A stretch of 64,000 nt of DNA, from the NCBI RefSeq assembly GCF_963662885.1, contig NZ_OY760059.1:496001-560000 (forward strand). The letters are read 5' to 3'. The position numbers and the translations under genes are program-made. This document shows positions 8,586 through 16,826 of this stretch, piece by piece (positions within the stretch are counted from its first letter, which is position 1; every line of letters starts with the position of its first letter). The notes beneath the pieces are model-generated. The model was not told where the DNA came from. It did not search any database and saw only the letters and a list, made by a program, of their open reading frames with translations. Origin of the DNA: an uncultured Pseudodesulfovibrio sp. GTDB lineage: Bacteria > Desulfobacterota > Desulfovibrionia > Desulfovibrionales > Desulfovibrionaceae.

Positions 8586-10979
8586 CTAGATATCGAGCTC
8601 CTGTACGGCCAGGGCGTTCTTTTCGATGAACTCCCGGCGCGGTTCCACGTTGTCGCCCATGAGGTCTACGAATATGTCGTTGGCAGCAGCCGCGTCCTCG
8701 ATGGTCACCTGGAGCATGGTCCGGTTTTCCGGGTTCATGGTCGTTTCCCAGAGCTGTTCCGGGTTCATTTCACCCAGACCCTTGTAGCGCTGAATCTGCC
8801 AGCCGCGATGGGCCTCTTCAATGACCGCGTCATACAGGTTGAAGAAGCCCGTAACGGGCACCTCGCCCTCTTTCAGGTCCAGAGCGAACTCGAACCCGCC
8901 GCAACTCTCTTTGAGCTCTCCATAGGTCTGGAAGGCGGTCTTGTAGAGTTTGGAGTAGAAGAACTCCATGGCCAGGCGGGTGCGATGACCGTTCTCGTTC
9001 TCGAAAACGAGGTAGGTGCGGTCCTTCTCCATCTCCTGGTCGTGCTCGGTCTCGATCTCCACACGATAGCCGTTGGTCTCGAAATCCTTCTTGAACTGCT
9101 CGGGCTCGTGTTCCTCGAAATAGGTGAACGAGATGCGCTCCGGGAAGTCCATGAGCTTGCGATACAGAACAGCGTCGATACCCACGGTTTCGGCCTCGTG
9201 GAAACGGGTCCGCAGAAAACGGATCTTGTCCATGGTCTCGTTGAGCTTGGACCCTTCCAGCACGGTTCCGGCCTCGGTCTTGACCTTGAGGTCGCCGCCG
9301 ATACGCTCGAGCAGGAAGTTATCCAACTCCACGTCGTCCTTGATGAAACGCTCGAATTTGCCCTTGCTGGCCCGGTAGAGCGGCGGCTGGGCAATATACA
9401 CGTGGCCACGGTTGATCAGCTCTTCGTACTGCCTGAAGAAGAAGGTCAGCAGCAAGGTACGGATGTGCGAGCCGTCAACATCGGCGTCGGTCATGATCAC
9501 GACCTTGTGATAACGCAGCTTGTCGTAGTCCTTCTCTTCTTCCTCATGGCCGATGCCGATGCCGAAGGCGGTGATCATGGCCCGGATTTCCTTGTTGCCA
9601 AGCATCTTGTCCAGGCGCGTCTTCTCCACGTTCAGGATCTTGCCTCGCAGGGGCAGAATGGCCTGAATCTTGGGGTCGCGGCCCTGCTTGGCCGAACCGC
9701 CTGCGGAGTCGCCCTCGACGATGAAGATTTCCGAGTCCGCGGGGTTCTTGGACTGGCAGTCGGCCAGCTTGCCGGGCAGCGCGTTGTCGGACAGCGCGCC
9801 CTTGCGCCGGACCAGATCGCGGGCCTTGCGGGCCGCCTCGCGCGCACGGGCCGCGTCGACAACCTTCTCGATGATGAACCGCGCTTCCTTGGGATTCTCC
9901 TCAAAGAAGGTGTTCAGCTTCTCATAGATGACGGCAGCCACCAGGCCGGCCGCCTCGGAGTTACCGAGCTTGGTCTTGGTCTGGCCTTCAAACTGCGGGT
10001 CGGGCAGCTTGACGGAGATGACCGAGGTCAGCCCTTCGCGCACGTCGTCGCCGGTCAGTTTCTGGACCAGCTTCTTGGGCAAATCGGCGTTCTGCACGTA
10101 GTTGTTGATCGCCCGGGTCAGGGCGGTCTTGTATCCGGCCAGGTGCGTACCACCTTCGATGGTCCGGATATTGTTCGCGAACGTGTAGGTGCTCTCTTTG
10201 TAGCTCGAGGTATACTGCAGGGCGAACTCGACGATCATGTTCTCGGACTCGCCCTCGCCGTACACGATCTCGCCGATGGTGTTCATGTTGGAGTTGATGT
10301 CCTTGACGTACTGGCGGATACCACCGTCGAACTTGAAGTTCTCGGTGCTGCCGCTGCGTTCGTCCTTGAACTCGATCTCCAGGCCGGAGTTGAGGTAGGC
10401 CAGCTCACGGAACCGCTTGCGCAGAACGTCGTATTCGAACTGGTTGACCTCGAAAATCTCTTCGTCGGGCCGGAAGCGCTGCGTGGTACCGGTGGAGTCG
10501 GACGGGCCGATCTCCTCCAACTCGTGGGTCACGTGGCCACGCTCGAACTTCATGCGATAGGTCTTGCCGTCACGACGGACCGTGGTCTCCATGAACTCGG
10601 ACAAGGCGTTGACGCAGGACACACCCACGCCGTGCAGACCGCCCGAGACCTTGTAGGAGTCGTTGTCGAACTTGCCGCCGGCGTGCAGCGTGGTCATGGC
10701 CAGCTGGACCGCCGGGACCTTTTCCTTGGGGTGGATGTCCACCGGGATACCGCGGCCGTTGTCGGTGACCGTGCAGGAGTTGTCCATGTGCAGGGTGACC
10801 TTGATCTTGTCGCAATAGCCGGCCATGGCCTCGTCGATCGAGTTGTCGATGACTTCGTAGACCAGGTGGTGCAGGCCCCGGATGTCCGTGGACCCGATGT
10901 ACATGGCCGGACGTTTGCGAACGGCCTCGAGTCCCTCAAGTACGGTAATTGACTCGGCGTTGTACTGTTTCTCGCTCAT
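8586..10979 (-). CDS. gyrB: DNA gyrase subunit B
   Basis: 797 residues. ATPase subunit of gyrase. GHKL fold at the N-terminus with EAVRKRPAMYIG, EVIDNSIDEAMAG, TDNGRGIP and GGLHGVGVSCVNALS; TOPRIM domain with EGDSAGGSAKQGRD and the PLRGKILNVEK block; C-terminal QRYKGLGEMNPEQLWETTM. It starts directly next to the dnaN stop (0-base gap), so dnaN-gyrB is translationally close and likely one transcript. The family form with a roughly 160-residue insert after the TOPRIM start, common in Gram-negatives, is present (residues near 560-720). Confidence 0.98.
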   Translation of the reverse strand: MSEKQYNAESITVLEGLEAVRKRPAMYIGSTDIRGLHHLVYEVIDNSIDEAMAGYCDKIKVTLHMDNSCTVTDNGRGIPVDIHPKEKVPAVQLAMTTLHAGGKFDNDSYKVSGGLHGVGVSCVNALSEFMETTVRRDGKTYRMKFERGHVTHELEEIGPSDSTGTTQRFRPDEEIFEVNQFEYDVLRKRFRELAYLNSGLEIEFKDERSGSTENFKFDGGIRQYVKDINSNMNTIGEIVYGEGESENMIVEFALQYTSSYKESTYTFANNIRTIEGGTHLAGYKTALTRAINNYVQNADLPKKLVQKLTGDDVREGLTSVISVKLPDPQFEGQTKTKLGNSEAAGLVAAVIYEKLNTFFEENPKEARFIIEKVVDAARAREAARKARDLVRRKGALSDNALPGKLADCQSKNPADSEIFIVEGDSAGGSAKQGRDPKIQAILPLRGKILNVEKTRLDKMLGNKEIRAMITAFGIGIGHEEEEKDYDKLRYHKVVIMTDADVDGSHIRTLLLTFFFRQYEELINRGHVYIAQPPLYRASKGKFERFIKDDVELDNFLLERIGGDLKVKTEAGTVLEGSKLNETMDKIRFLRTRFHEAETVGIDAVLYRKLMDFPERISFTYFEEHEPEQFKKDFETNGYRVEIETEHDQEMEKDRTYLVFENENGHRTRLAMEFFYSKLYKTAFQTYGELKESCGGFEFALDLKEGEVPVTGFFNLYDAVIEEAHRGWQIQRYKGLGEMNPEQLWETTMNPENRTMLQVTIEDAAAANDIFVDLMGDNVEPRREFIEKNALAVQELDI

Positions 10980-12149
10980 TTATGCGTTTTCCTCGGTATA
11001 GTATGTCTCTTCCTGGATCATCATGGGCATGACGATCACGTTGTAGTCCTTGTCGTCGGAGCCGGTCAGCCCGCACGGGGCCTCGGTGCCGGTCAGAGTG
11101 AACTTCACGGTGGGAGAGGCGAAGTGGTTGAGTATCTCGATCAGGTTGCGGGTCGGGAACGCAATGCGCTCCATGTCGCCGGTAAAGGTGGCGTCAATGG
11201 ATTCCCGCGCCGTACCGGTCTCCTGGCCCTGGGCCGAGACCGTTACCTCGCTGTCGGCGAAAGAGAAGTACGCGCAACGATTGGAGTCGGTGTTGAACAG
11301 GGCCACGCGGGACAAGGCGTCCACCAGATCCAGCCGGTTCACTTCCAGGGTGGAGACGTTGTCGTCGCCCAGCCGGGCCAGGAAGTTGTTGTAGTTGGGG
11401 TACTGGTAATAGGACAGCGGCAGAGTGAAGGTCTCGCGCTTGTCGCCGGTGCGGAAGAACAACCGCTTGTTGGAGATGGCCAGCTCGATCTCATCGGCTG
11501 TCAGCCACTTCTTCAGTTCGGTCAGGTACTTCTTCTGGATGAGTACGCCCTCTTCAGGAAGCATGGCGTAGATGTCGTCGTTGACGAAGTTGAGCATGGC
11601 GAACTGATGGCCGTTCAGGCCGCAGACCTCAACGGTCTTTTCGCCGTCCTTCTCACGAGGAACCATGTAGATGCAGGCGATGGCCTCCATGGAATCCTCA
11701 TCGGAAATGCAGAACGAGATCTTGTCGATGATCTCATGCAGGAAGTCGCCCGACCAATAGACGGTGTTGTCTTCAGGGAAGGTGGAGAACTTCTGGAACC
11801 ACTCGGGGTCGTTCACCGGAAACTTGTACTTCCGTGCCTTCTGCTCCACCAGCACGTTCTGATTGGACTCGTCCGTGTGGATGGTCAGCTCGCCCTGGTC
11901 CGAGCGCAGCTGCTTTACCAGATCATAGAAGGCGCGTCCCTGGACACCGGCCAACCCCTCCCCTTCCAGGGCCGCGGGGTAGGAACCCATGAACTCCAGG
12001 TTGGAGTCCGTGCTCATGATGTTCAGGTTCCCGTTTTCGCACTGGAGCCAGATGGTCCGCAGAAAGGCGGCGCCGGTTTTGGCCGGGATGATATTCGCCG
12101 ACTTCTGGAGTCCTTCGATGATTTCATCTCGGTTTACTTTCAGAAACAT
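10980..12149 (-). CDS. dnaN: DNA polymerase III subunit beta (sliding clamp)
   Basis: 389 residues, close to the usual clamp length. The protein begins MFLKVNRDEIIEGLQKSANI and carries three successive clamp folds, ending with an MMIQEE-containing tail in place of the classical MPMRL end. It tethers polymerase III to DNA. The gene follows dnaA with a 147-bp AT-rich gap and has AAGGAGAT before its ATG. No recF lies between dnaN and gyrB, unlike the classical order. Confidence 0.96.
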   Translation of the reverse strand: MFLKVNRDEIIEGLQKSANIIPAKTGAAFLRTIWLQCENGNLNIMSTDSNLEFMGSYPAALEGEGLAGVQGRAFYDLVKQLRSDQGELTIHTDESNQNVLVEQKARKYKFPVNDPEWFQKFSTFPEDNTVYWSGDFLHEIIDKISFCISDEDSMEAIACIYMVPREKDGEKTVEVCGLNGHQFAMLNFVNDDIYAMLPEEGVLIQKKYLTELKKWLTADEIELAISNKRLFFRTGDKRETFTLPLSYYQYPNYNNFLARLGDDNVSTLEVNRLDLVDALSRVALFNTDSNRCAYFSFADSEVTVSAQGQETGTARESIDATFTGDMERIAFPTRNLIEILNHFASPTVKFTLTGTEAPCGLTGSDDKDYNVIVMPMMIQEETYYTEENA

Positions 12150-12296
12150 AAAAAAGATCTCCTTGATTGAGATTTATTACCTCGGTTCCTTTGTTCCTTT
12201 TGAAACAAAGACCTCGTAATCATTAAATTTTTTAAGCACACCCATTGTCATGAGTTTGGAACCGAACGTGCCTGAAACGGCTTGATTCCAAAATGA

Positions 12297-13595
12297 TCAC
12301 GACATGCGACATTTATTCTTCAGAGTTTTCAACAGTTGTTTCAATTCGAAGTCATCTTCCTGTAATTGATCGATTTTTTTGACTGAGTACAGGACCGTCG
12401 AGTGGTCCTTTCCACCAAAGGCACGACCCAGGGCCGGATAGGAAGTGTTCAACATCTGACGGCAAAGGAACATGGCCACCTGGCGGGCGTGAGCGATGTG
12501 CTGATGCCGTTTCGTGCCGGTAAGATCCTTGACGTGCACGTTGAAGTGTTCGGCCACCACGCTCAAAATCTTCTTGGGCGTCAGGTCGTCGGTGGTCTTC
12601 TCCTCGGTGTTGGCCAGGATGTGTTCAAAGTCCTTCTGCGAGAGGTCCTGTTTGACCAGCTCCTTGAAGGCGAACAGCTTGAGCAGGATCCCCTGCAGGT
12701 AACGGAAGTCCGCGAACCGCTGGGCCAGGGTGAGGACCTGTTCCTTGCTCAGTGAGAGCCGTTTGGCCCGCACCTGACGCTGAATGTACCCTACCCTGAT
12801 CTCCAGGTCGGGTTCCTTGAGGGTGACGATCAGCCCCCAACCCAGTCGGGACTGGAGGTTGTCGTCAAGAAAATCATAGCTGGTGACCTTCTCGCGGCAG
12901 GCCAGGACCATCTGCTTCTTGTTGTCGTAGAAGTGATTGAAAATATTGACGAGTTCCTGTTGAAAATGGGGGTGTTCCTTGATCTTGTGGAAGTCGTCTA
13001 TGAACAGGAAGTTGTACTCGAAGAGATGGTTGCGCGCCTTGAACGGATCGCCCTTGAAGCGGATGGAATAGAGCGAATTGAGTTCTTCTAGCGAGCCCAT
13101 GAAAATGGTCGAGTAGTCGTGCTTCTTGGCTATCTCGTTGGCCACGGATTTGAGCAGGTGGGTTTTGCCCGAGCCGCCCGGCCCGCAGATGATGAACGGA
13201 TTGAACAGGGAACCCGACTGTTTGGCCACTTCCTTGGCCGAAGCGATGGGGAAATAATTCTTCTTGTTGATCAGAAAGGTGTCGAAGGTGAATTCCTGAC
13301 CAAAGGGGAAGTCGATGCGTTTGACCACGTCGGCCACCTGGACGCCGCGGAGTCGATCAGGCGCTTCACTGTCCTTGTAGCTGACCACGTACCCGTTCCC
13401 CAGGAACATATTCAGCTGGGCTTCGAACTTGTCCTGGATGTCCGACTCGAACCATCGGGCGAAAAACGCATGGGGAAAACCAACGGTGAGGCGTTTGTTT
13501 TCCTCGGAGTAATCGAAGGAAAGCGGGTCGAACCAGCGCTTGAGTTCCTCGTCCGTACAGGTCTGGAGGAGATGTTGCCGAAGTGATTCTTTCAC
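12297..13595 (-). CDS. dnaA: chromosomal replication initiator protein DnaA
   Basis: 432 residues, with a GTG start at 13595 and no clear Shine-Dalgarno. Domain I is recognisable (about 1-75); the domain II linker is short. The AAA+ core has Walker A GPGGSGKT (138-145) and Walker B FLFIDDFH (D200, D201); these deviate from the commonest GGVGLGKT / LLIDDI forms but keep the essential residues. Domain IV carries the DNA-binding signature (RQVAMFLCRQMLN, ALGRAFGGKDHSTVLYSVKKI). It binds DnaA boxes and melts the origin. A divergent lineage-specific form, as expected for Desulfovibrionales. Confidence 0.95.
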   Translation of the reverse strand: MKESLRQHLLQTCTDEELKRWFDPLSFDYSEENKRLTVGFPHAFFARWFESDIQDKFEAQLNMFLGNGYVVSYKDSEAPDRLRGVQVADVVKRIDFPFGQEFTFDTFLINKKNYFPIASAKEVAKQSGSLFNPFIICGPGGSGKTHLLKSVANEIAKKHDYSTIFMGSLEELNSLYSIRFKGDPFKARNHLFEYNFLFIDDFHKIKEHPHFQQELVNIFNHFYDNKKQMVLACREKVTSYDFLDDNLQSRLGWGLIVTLKEPDLEIRVGYIQRQVRAKRLSLSKEQVLTLAQRFADFRYLQGILLKLFAFKELVKQDLSQKDFEHILANTEEKTTDDLTPKKILSVVAEHFNVHVKDLTGTKRHQHIAHARQVAMFLCRQMLNTSYPALGRAFGGKDHSTVLYSVKKIDQLQEDDFELKQLLKTLKNKCRMS

Positions 13596-13963
13596 GATAG
13601 GATGCTGCCGGTTTTAACCATTTGAAATTTAAGCGTAAAAAAAACCGAAAAATGAGTCTAAACAAACTCCCGAAATTTATTTGATTCTATACCCCAAAAT
13701 GGCCCCAAAGCCAAGCTTTTCCGCCGATTTTTCCCTTATTTCCCGCTTCAAAAGAGGACTTTTCTCAACTATCGTCCGAGCCTGTTGAAAACATGCGGAA
13801 AACTGGAAGTTTTCCTCTATTTGGCGAGTTATACACAGACTCGGTCGGGGAGGGACAACAAGCTTGTTTTCCTTCCGGCAAATTTGGATTACAAGGGGTG
13901 GACTTTACGTATGGAAAAACACCCCGCGCGGGGCGCATCCCCGGGGGCGAAGGCAGGATAGTA
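13596..13963. other. candidate chromosomal origin (oriC) region upstream of dnaA
   Basis: 368 bp without a gene between divergent dnaA and the COG1900 gene. It contains a perfect TTATNCACA-type DnaA box (TTATACACA, 13829-13837), weaker look-alikes (GTTTTCAACA on the minus strand near 13783-13792, TTTTCCGCA on the minus strand near 13794-13803) and an AT-rich stretch at 13617-13700 that could unwind. Position next to dnaA and within 11 kb of parS supports an origin. Only one strong box is seen, so the exact origin could also involve the dnaA-dnaN gap. A 16-codon upstream frame (13912-13962) with a CCCCGCGCGGGG hairpin precedes the next gene. Confidence 0.5.
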
Positions 13964-15133
13964 ATGGCAGAATTCAAAGTGAACAAGACGGTCAAGGAGA
14001 TCAACGAACGTATCCGCAAAGGCAAGGCCGTGGTGGTCAATGCCGAGGAGATGATCGAGATCGTCAGGAAGGAAGGCAAGGTCAAGGCCGCCCAGGAAGT
14101 GGACGTGGTCACCACCGGTACCTTCTCCCCCATGTGCTCGTCCGGGCTGCTCATCAACATCGGCCAGCAGCCGCCGGTCATGAAGGTCTCCAAGCTGTGG
14201 CTGAACAACGTGCCCTGCTACAGCGGCATCGCGGCCGTGGATGCGTATCTGGGCGCCACAGAGCCGTCTGACGACGATCCCCTGAACAAGGTCCACCCGG
14301 GCCGCTTCGCTTACGGCGGAGCCCACGTCATGGAGGATCTGCTGCGTGGCAAGGCCGTGCACCTGCGGGCCGAGGCCTACGGCACGGACTGCTACCCTCG
14401 GCGCGAGCTGGACAAGGACGTCACCCTGGCCGACCTGCCCAACGCGGTCATGCTCAACCCGCGCAACTGCTACCAGAACTACAACGCGGCCGTGAACCTG
14501 ACCAACAGGACCATCTACACGTACATGGGTCCGCTCAAGGCCAACGGATACAACGTCAACTACGCCACTTCGGGCGCCCTTTCGCCGCTTTTCAACGATC
14601 CCTACTTCCGGACCATCGGCATGGGAACGCGGATCTTCATGGGCGGCGGCATCGGCTATGTCATCGGCGAAGGCACCCAGCATGTGCAGAAGCCCAAACG
14701 CAACGAGCGCGGCATTCCCGAGAGCGGTTCGGGTACGCTCATGCTCAAGGGCGATTTCAAGAAGATGAACGCCCGCTACGTGCGCGCCCAGTCCATCATT
14801 GGCTACGGCGTGTCCCTGGCGCTCGGCGTGGGTATCCCCATTCCCATGCTCAACGAGGAGATGGCCTGGTTCACCGGCGTGTCCAACGAGGACATCTCCA
14901 TGCCGGTCAAAGACTATGGCTATGACTACCCCAACGGTATCCCGCGCGAGGTCACCCGTGTGTCCTTCGCCGAACTGCGCAGCGGCGAAATCACGGTCAA
15001 CGAAAAGAAGACCTCCACCGTGCCCGTGACCTCCCACTCCATGTCCCTGGAAGTGGCCGACAAGCTCAAGGAATGGATACTCAAGGGCGATTTCCTGCTG
15101 ACCGAAAAGCAGGACGACATCCCGAGTTATTAA
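13964..15133 (+). CDS. homocysteine biosynthesis protein (HcyBio/DUF39, COG1900); likely aspartate-semialdehyde sulfurtransferase
   Basis: 389 residues covering one DUF39 domain from end to end. Conserved cysteines sit at C58 (FSPMCSSG), C85 (NNVPCYSG), C143 (TDCYPRRELD) and C169 (NPRNCYQNY). In anaerobes this family, with a NIL/ferredoxin partner, converts aspartate semialdehyde and sulfide to homocysteine. The C-terminal CBS or NIL-ferredoxin domains found in some relatives are absent, so the partner must be encoded elsewhere. The ATG at 13964 gives the normal N-terminus; the longer frame from 13793 adds unlike sequence through the origin region. Terminated by repeat 15140 and the hairpin at 15243. 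Confidence 0.85.
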   Translation: MAEFKVNKTVKEINERIRKGKAVVVNAEEMIEIVRKEGKVKAAQEVDVVTTGTFSPMCSSGLLINIGQQPPVMKVSKLWLNNVPCYSGIAAVDAYLGATEPSDDDPLNKVHPGRFAYGGAHVMEDLLRGKAVHLRAEAYGTDCYPRRELDKDVTLADLPNAVMLNPRNCYQNYNAAVNLTNRTIYTYMGPLKANGYNVNYATSGALSPLFNDPYFRTIGMGTRIFMGGGIGYVIGEGTQHVQKPKRNERGIPESGSGTLMLKGDFKKMNARYVRAQSIIGYGVSLALGVGIPIPMLNEEMAWFTGVSNEDISMPVKDYGYDYPNGIPREVTRVSFAELRSGEITVNEKKTSTVPVTSHSMSLEVADKLKEWILKGDFLLTEKQDDIPSY

Positions 15134-15139
15134 GAAAAT

Positions 15140-15454
15140 GCCTCCGGCGGCCAGGGGGGAAACTTTTGAAAAAGTTTCCCCCCTGGACCCCCTTTCCAAA
15201 CTTTTTGTGTGCCTTCGGCAAGGCTTATGAAGAGAATATTTTAAAAGGCTGTTCCAAGTTATGGAACAGCCTTTTTTGTATGTATTGTCTACATGTCATG
15301 CTTAAATTGTCCCAGTCTGGCAAAATCGCTTACCCACTCCGCGAAGCGGCTTAAAAAGTTTAGGAAAGGATGGGGATGGGGGGTCCGGGGGGAAGGGGAA
15401 GGAAAAGCCCTTTTCAAAGGGTTTTCTTTCCCCTTCCCCTCGGCCGCCGGAGGC
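15140..15454. repeat. dispersed intergenic repeat, inverted pair (locus 2)
   Basis: Left copy 15140-15220 (minus-oriented) runs GCCTCCGGCGGCC, then a hairpin (GGGGGGAAACTTT with AAAGTTTCCCCCC), then CAAACTTTTTGTG and GCCTTCGGC. Right copy 15339-15454 (plus-oriented) runs CCGCGAAGCGGC, AAAAAGTTTAGG, a long purine/pyrimidine hairpin around CCCTTTTCAAAGGG, and GCCGCCGGAGGC. The outward ends face the 3' ends of the COG1900 gene and the kor operon. The interior contains a terminator and no gene. Confidence 0.8.
15243..15277 (+). terminator. rho-independent terminator for the COG1900 gene
   Basis: AAAAGGCTGTTCCA pairs with TGGAACAGCCTTTT around a 4-5 nt loop, ending in a run of six T. It lies inside repeat locus 2, about 110 bp after the stop codon. 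Confidence 0.85.
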
Positions 15455-15495
15455 AAAAAAAGCCCGCTGTCAGCGTCAGCTGACAGCGGGCTTTT
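15455..15495 (-). terminator. rho-independent terminator for the kor operon (bidirectional)
   Basis: AGCCCGCTGTCAG pairs with CTGACAGCGGGCT around a short loop. Read leftward it ends in seven T; read rightward in four T. It lies 19 bp after the last kor stop codon. Confidence 0.85.
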
Positions 15496-15513
15496 AATTG
15501 CTATTCGCCGTGA

Positions 15514-16056
15514 CTAAGCGACGTGTTTGGCGCCGGCTTCGATGGCCTTGGTATTGGCCGGGATGAGCTTGTGGTAGCGCGGTGAGATGACGTTTTCGAG
15601 CGAGCCGATGACGGCATCCAAGGGGATGATTCCCGAGGCCTGGACGAAGGCGCCGATGGCGACCATATTGGCCATCCGGGTGTTGCCCAGTTCGTCGGCA
15701 ATTTCGTTGCACGGCACCCCGTAGCATTTGAGGCGATCCGTATCGGCCAGCTCCATGTCGATGAGCGAGGAGTTGATGATGTGGATGCCGTTATCCTCGA
15801 CGCGCGGCTGGAACTTGTCGAGCGACGGGCGGTTCATGGCGATGAGGGATTTGGGGCAACGAATGATGGGCGACCCGATGTCTTCCTCGGAGAGCACGAC
15901 CGTGCAGTTGGCGGTGCCGCCGCGCATCTCGGGTCCGTAGACCGGGATGTAGGTGACGTTGAGGCCGTCCTTCATGCCAGCGTAGGCCAGGAGGTTGCCG
16001 ATGAGCATGACGCCCTGGCCGCCGAAGCCCGCGATGATGGAATCCATGTAGCGCAT
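15514..16056 (-). CDS. korC: 2-oxoacid:ferredoxin oxidoreductase, gamma subunit
   Basis: 180 residues. The family signature is complete: IIAGFGGQGVMLIGNLLAYA at the N-terminus, VYGPEMRGGTANCTVVLS, and a central NMVAIGAF. It is the small subunit of a CoA-acylating 2-oxoacid:ferredoxin oxidoreductase. Its ATG overlaps the beta-subunit TGA (ATGA), and it is last in the order delta-alpha-beta-gamma. That order and the subunit sizes fit the 2-oxoglutarate (Kor) type; a branched-chain 2-oxoacid (Vor) substrate cannot be excluded. Confidence 0.9.
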   Translation of the reverse strand: MRYMDSIIAGFGGQGVMLIGNLLAYAGMKDGLNVTYIPVYGPEMRGGTANCTVVLSEEDIGSPIIRCPKSLIAMNRPSLDKFQPRVEDNGIHIINSSLIDMELADTDRLKCYGVPCNEIADELGNTRMANMVAIGAFVQASGIIPLDAVIGSLENVISPRYHKLIPANTKAIEAGAKHVA

Positions 16057-16826
16057 CAGCAGACACCTCCTTCCTCGGACACATCTTTGTAGATGCCGAG
16101 CGGGAAGTACGGGATCATCTCGTCCTTGATGCGTTCGTTGGCTTTAAGCGGGGTCATTTTCCAGTTGGTCGGGCAGCCGGAGAGCAGCTCGACAAAGCCG
16201 AAGCCCACTTCGTTGACCTGGAATTCAAAGGCCTTTTTCAGGTACTTCTTGGCCTTTTTGATATTGGCCACGGAGTCCAGCGAACCGCGTGCGGCAAAGG
16301 CGGTGCCGCCCAGGGAGGCGATGATCTCGGTCATGCGAATGGGCGCGCCCTCGTGGGTCACGCAGCGTCCGGCCGGGGTGGTCGTGGTGATCTGGCCGAG
16401 CATGGTGGTCGGGGCCATCTGGCCGCCGGTCATGCCGTAGACCGTGTTGTTGACGAAGACCACGCACATCTTTTCGCCACGGTTGGCGGCGTGCATGATC
16501 TCGGCCATGCCGATGGAGGCCAGGTCGCCGTCACCCTGGTAGGTGAAGACGAACTTGTCGGGCCGGGCGCGTTTGACGCCGGTGGCCACCGCCGGGGCGC
16601 GGCCATGGGGGGCCTCCACCGCATCGGCGTTGAGGTAGTTGTACAAGAAGACCGAACAGCCGATGGAGGTGACCATGAGGGTGTTTTCGGCCAGTTTCAT
16701 TTCATCGAGCAGCTCGCCGATGAGCCGGTGGGCGATGCCGTGGTGGCAACCCGGGCAGTAATGGGTGGGCCGGTCGATGACGGATTCCGGCCTGTCAAAG
16801 ACCAGCTTTTCGTTCATTTCGGACAT
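16056..16826 (-). CDS. korB: 2-oxoacid:ferredoxin oxidoreductase, beta (TPP-binding) subunit
   Basis: 256 residues. It binds thiamine diphosphate: the GDGD-type motif is YQGDGDLASIGMAEIMHAANR, followed by VFVNNTVYGMTGGQMAPTT. The N-terminal HYCPGCHHG supplies the conserved CxxCHxG pattern of this family. Next to korA with no gap (the alpha stop directly precedes the beta start at 16826). The complex decarboxylates the 2-oxoacid to acyl-CoA and reduces ferredoxin in the cytoplasm. Confidence 0.92.
   Translation of the reverse strand: MSEMNEKLVFDRPESVIDRPTHYCPGCHHGIAHRLIGELLDEMKLAENTLMVTSIGCSVFLYNYLNADAVEAPHGRAPAVATGVKRARPDKFVFTYQGDGDLASIGMAEIMHAANRGEKMCVVFVNNTVYGMTGGQMAPTTMLGQITTTTPAGRCVTHEGAPIRMTEIIASLGGTAFAARGSLDSVANIKKAKKYLKKAFEFQVNEVGFGFVELLSGCPTNWKMTPLKANERIKDEMIPYFPLGIYKDVSEEGGVC

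Noticed and set aside
8463..10952. 829-codon frame antisense to gyrB, and 6674..8629 antisense to gyrA
   Set aside because: Shadow frames: composition mirrors the gyrase codons and there are no domains; gyrase motifs are complete on the minus strand.
13793..13963. N-terminal extension of the COG1900 protein (446-residue form)
   Set aside because: The added residues cross the DnaA box and do not resemble the family; the ATG at 13964 gives the normal start.
15140..15220. Terminator-only explanation of the GCCTCCGGCGGCC hairpin
   Set aside because: Hairpins in the repeats lack a T run at the expected place and a separate classical terminator follows at 15243, so repeats are described as their own family.
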